This document shows, piece by piece, positions 50,155-52,555 of a stretch of 52,555 nt of DNA (position 1 is its first letter; each line of letters opens with the position of its first letter). The stretch spans positions 1 through 52,555 of the forward strand of contig CAYJEW010000008.1 in the NCBI GenBank assembly GCA_964369525.1, written 5' to 3'. Both the position numbers and the translations under genes were made by a program. The notes under the pieces are model-generated. The model was given only the letters and a program-made list of their open reading frames with translations, did no database searches and was not told the DNA's origin. Origin of the DNA: JAAYCI01 sp964369525. Its GTDB lineage: Bacteria > Bacillota > Clostridia > Oscillospirales > Ruminococcaceae.

Positions 50155-52555
50155 ATGGTGAATGTCAAGCCTGTAAAGCTTGGAACGACCGAACGCATGA
50201 GTTTTTCTCACATCGATGAAGTGCTGGATATGCCAAACCTTATCGAGGTGCAAAAAAACTCATACCAATGGTTTCTGAACGAGGGGCTGAGGGATGTTTT
50301 TCGCGATGTTGGTACCGTGGAAGACTATACCGGCAACTTAGTATTGGATTTCATTGGCTTTAGGTTGGACGCACAGCCAAAATACAGCATTAAAGAATGC
50401 AAAGACCGCGACGTTACCTATGCGGCGCCGCTGCGTGTAACAACGCGGCTATTAAACCGTGAAACCGGCGAGGTAAAAGAGCAGGAAATCTTCATGGGTG
50501 ATTTCCCGCTAATGACCGATAGTGGCACGTTTATTATTAACGGTGCCGAGCGCGTTATTGTATCGCAGCTGGTGCGTAGCCCGGGCGTGTACTTTGGCGA
50601 AAGTTACGATAAAACAGGTAAAAAACTGTTTACCGCAACGCTAAACCCAAACCGTGGCGCATGGCTTGAATATGAAACCGACTCGTCGGACGTGTTCAGC
50701 GTGCGTATAGATAAAACACGCAAACTACCTGTAACGGTGTTTGTGCGTGCGCTGGGCCTTGGAGAAGACGCACAAATTCGCGACTTTTTTGGCGATGATG
50801 ACCGCATTGAATCCACAATTGCTAAAGACCCCGCCAAGAATGTGGACGAAGGCCTTTTGGAAACATACCGCAAGCTGCGCCCGGGCGAGCCACCAACCGT
50901 TGAGAGCGCACAAACCCATCTAAACAATCTGTTTTTTGACCCTCATAGGTACGACCTTTCGCGTTTTGGTCGCTACAAAATGAACAAAAAGCTGGCGCTA
51001 GCACGGCGTATAGCCGGTTTTGTTTCGGCGCGTGACGTTATTGCGCCGCTTACCGGCGAGTTACTTTGTGCAGCAGGCGAGGCAATAAACCGCCAGTGTA
51101 GCGAAGAGATTGAACGTGCAGGTGTTACCGCGGTGTATCTCTCTATAGAGGACGCCGAGGTGAAGGTTATCTCCAACGGCATGGTAAATGCAGCGGAGTT
51201 TGTAGATTTTGATGTTAAAGAGCTTGGCATTACCGATAGCGTTAGCCTTGCAGTGCTACAAGAACTTATGCAACAGGCCGCCGATAACAGCGATGACCTT
51301 AAAGAGTTGATGCGCAAAGAAAAAGACCGCCTGATTCCTCGTACCATCACGGTGGACGATATCTATGCGTCGGTTAACTACCTCAATGGCCTGGCATGGG
51401 GCGTTGGCACAACAGACGATATAGACCACCTGGGCAACCGCCGTATCCGTAGCGTGGGCGAGCTTTTGCAAAACCAGTTCCGCATTGGTTTTTCTCGTAT
51501 GGAGCGTGTTATTCGCGAGCGCATGATGCTGCAAACGCAGGAGCCGGAGTCTATTACACCGCAGGGTCTTATCAACATTAGGCCTGTAACAAGCGCTATA
51601 AAAGAGTTTTTTGGCTCTTCACCGCTGTCGCAGTTTATGGATCAAAACAACCCGCTGGCAGAGCTTACCCACAAGCGCCGTTTGTCGGCTCTTGGGCCGG
51701 GCGGTCTCTCGCGTGACCGTGCAGGCTTTGAGGTTCGTGACGTGCACTACAGCCACTATGGCCGCATGTGCCCCATTGAAACCCCTGAGGGTCCGAACAT
51801 TGGCCTTATATCTTACCTTGCAACGTTCGCACGCATCAATGAGTATGGCTTTATTGAAGCGCCGTTCCGTAGGGTGGATAAAGACACAGGCGTTGTAACA
51901 AACGAAGTTGTGTACATGACAGCCGATGTGGAAGACGAATATGTGGTAGCTCAGGCCAACGAGCCGCTGGACGAAGCAGGCCGCTTTGCCAAAGCTCGTG
52001 TGCATGCTAGGCATCGTGACTTGATTATTGAAACCGATAAAGAAAAAGCCGACTATATGGATATATCGCCCAAGATGGTTGTTAGTGTGGCCACAGCGAT
52101 GATTCCCTTCCTAGAGAATGACGACGCCAACCGCGCGCTGATGGGCAGTAACATGCAACGTCAGGCTGTGCCGCTTTTGATGCCCGAGCAACCGCTGGTT
52201 GCGACAGGCATGGAGTATAAAGCTGCCTGCGACAGTGGCGTATGTGTTCTTGCGCGCCGTGAAGGCGTGGTAGAAAAAGTAACGGCAAACAAAATTCATA
52301 TTCGTGTGGGCAAGGGCGAGATAGACGAGTATGACCTTGTTAAGTTTATGCGCTCCAACCAAGGCACCTGCGTAAACCAGCGTCCTATCGTAAGCAAGGG
52401 CGATAAGGTTACCGAGGGCATGGTTATTGCCGACGGCCCTGCTACCAGCAACGGTGAGATTAGCCTTGGCAAAAATGCGCTTATCGGGTTTATGACTTGG
52501 GAGGGCTATAACTACTAGGACGCCGTACTGATAAACGAAAAGATTGTGCGCGACG
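50155..52555 (+). CDS. rpoB: RNA polymerase beta subunit, with in-frame TAG at 52516 and truncated by window end
   Basis: ATG 50155 follows GGAGAGGG by nine bases; TTG 50125 upstream is in frame but has no site. The chain is standard beta through residue 787: VQKNSYQWFLNEGL, INGAERVIVSQLVRSPG, the rifampicin-pocket region SQFMDQNNPLAELTHKRRLSALGPGGL near 493-518 with sensitive-type Asp, His and Ser, and TPEGPNIGLI. At 52516-52518 the codon is TAG, after FMTWEGYNY and before DAVLINEKIVRD, where the family has Glu (E. coli E813, next to D814 at the active centre). Reading resumes in the same frame to the window edge. No rplJ or rplL precedes it. Confidence 0.92.

Overview
The window looks like chromosomal DNA of an anaerobic Clostridia-type Bacillota (Oscillospirales or a relative would fit). 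The pointers are a short Gram-positive-type primary sigma factor beside dnaG, a butyrate kinase, many purine-rich Shine-Dalgarno sites (GGAGG, GGAGA), TTG and GTG starts, ATGA overlaps, and TarI/TagF-like genes. The species assignment is an inference. I see no phage, transposase, CRISPR array or rRNA.

Layout. (1) 1-740: the tail of an unknown gene, a very strong terminator, an unrecognised small gene and another terminator. (2) 827-9158: a complete histidine operon (hisZ-hisG fusion, hisD, C, B, H, A, F, IE and a PHP-type histidinol phosphatase) behind a good sigma-A promoter. (3) 9175-12720: an OFA-type MFS transporter, an MntP-like manganese exporter and a second MFS transporter on the minus strand. 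(4) 12892-15921: an operon of a nitrilase-fold amidase, a CoaB-like protein and butyrate kinase. (5) 15922-17149: a non-coding stretch that may hold an unnamed element, then a lactonase-like metallo-beta-lactamase protein. (6) 17285-24969: three GGDEF-EAL membrane proteins with intact EAL sites and altered GGDEF sites, flanking lgt. (7) 25285-41006: a 15-kb, single-direction surface-glycan locus. It makes a CDP-6-deoxyhexose (RfbF, RfbG, RmlC-like epimerase, SDRs) and adds a TarI/IspD-like cytidylyltransferase, two methyltransferases, two GT2 glycosyltransferases, two radical SAM proteins and a TagF-like transferase. (8) 41062-43519: tRNA-Ala(GGC) and an Ig-repeat lipoprotein on the minus strand. 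(9) 43612-52555: a YifB/ComM-type ATPase, then dgt-dnaG-rpoD, an Rrf2 Fe-S regulator, and rpoB running off the end.

The glycan locus is the least ordinary part. A small Rossmann-like domain appears about six times in five otherwise unrelated proteins, and two radical SAM enzymes sit among glycosyltransferases. One of these radical SAM proteins is a 759-residue multidomain fusion. No flippase, polymerase or ABC exporter is visible, so the glycan may be attached by machinery encoded elsewhere.

Two reading-frame oddities need checking against reads. rpoB has an in-frame TAG where the conserved catalytic-region glutamate (E. coli E813) should be. The two-domain protein at 32779-33831 is split by two consecutive in-frame TAA codons. 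TAG and TAA end many ordinary genes here, so I do not propose a changed genetic code.
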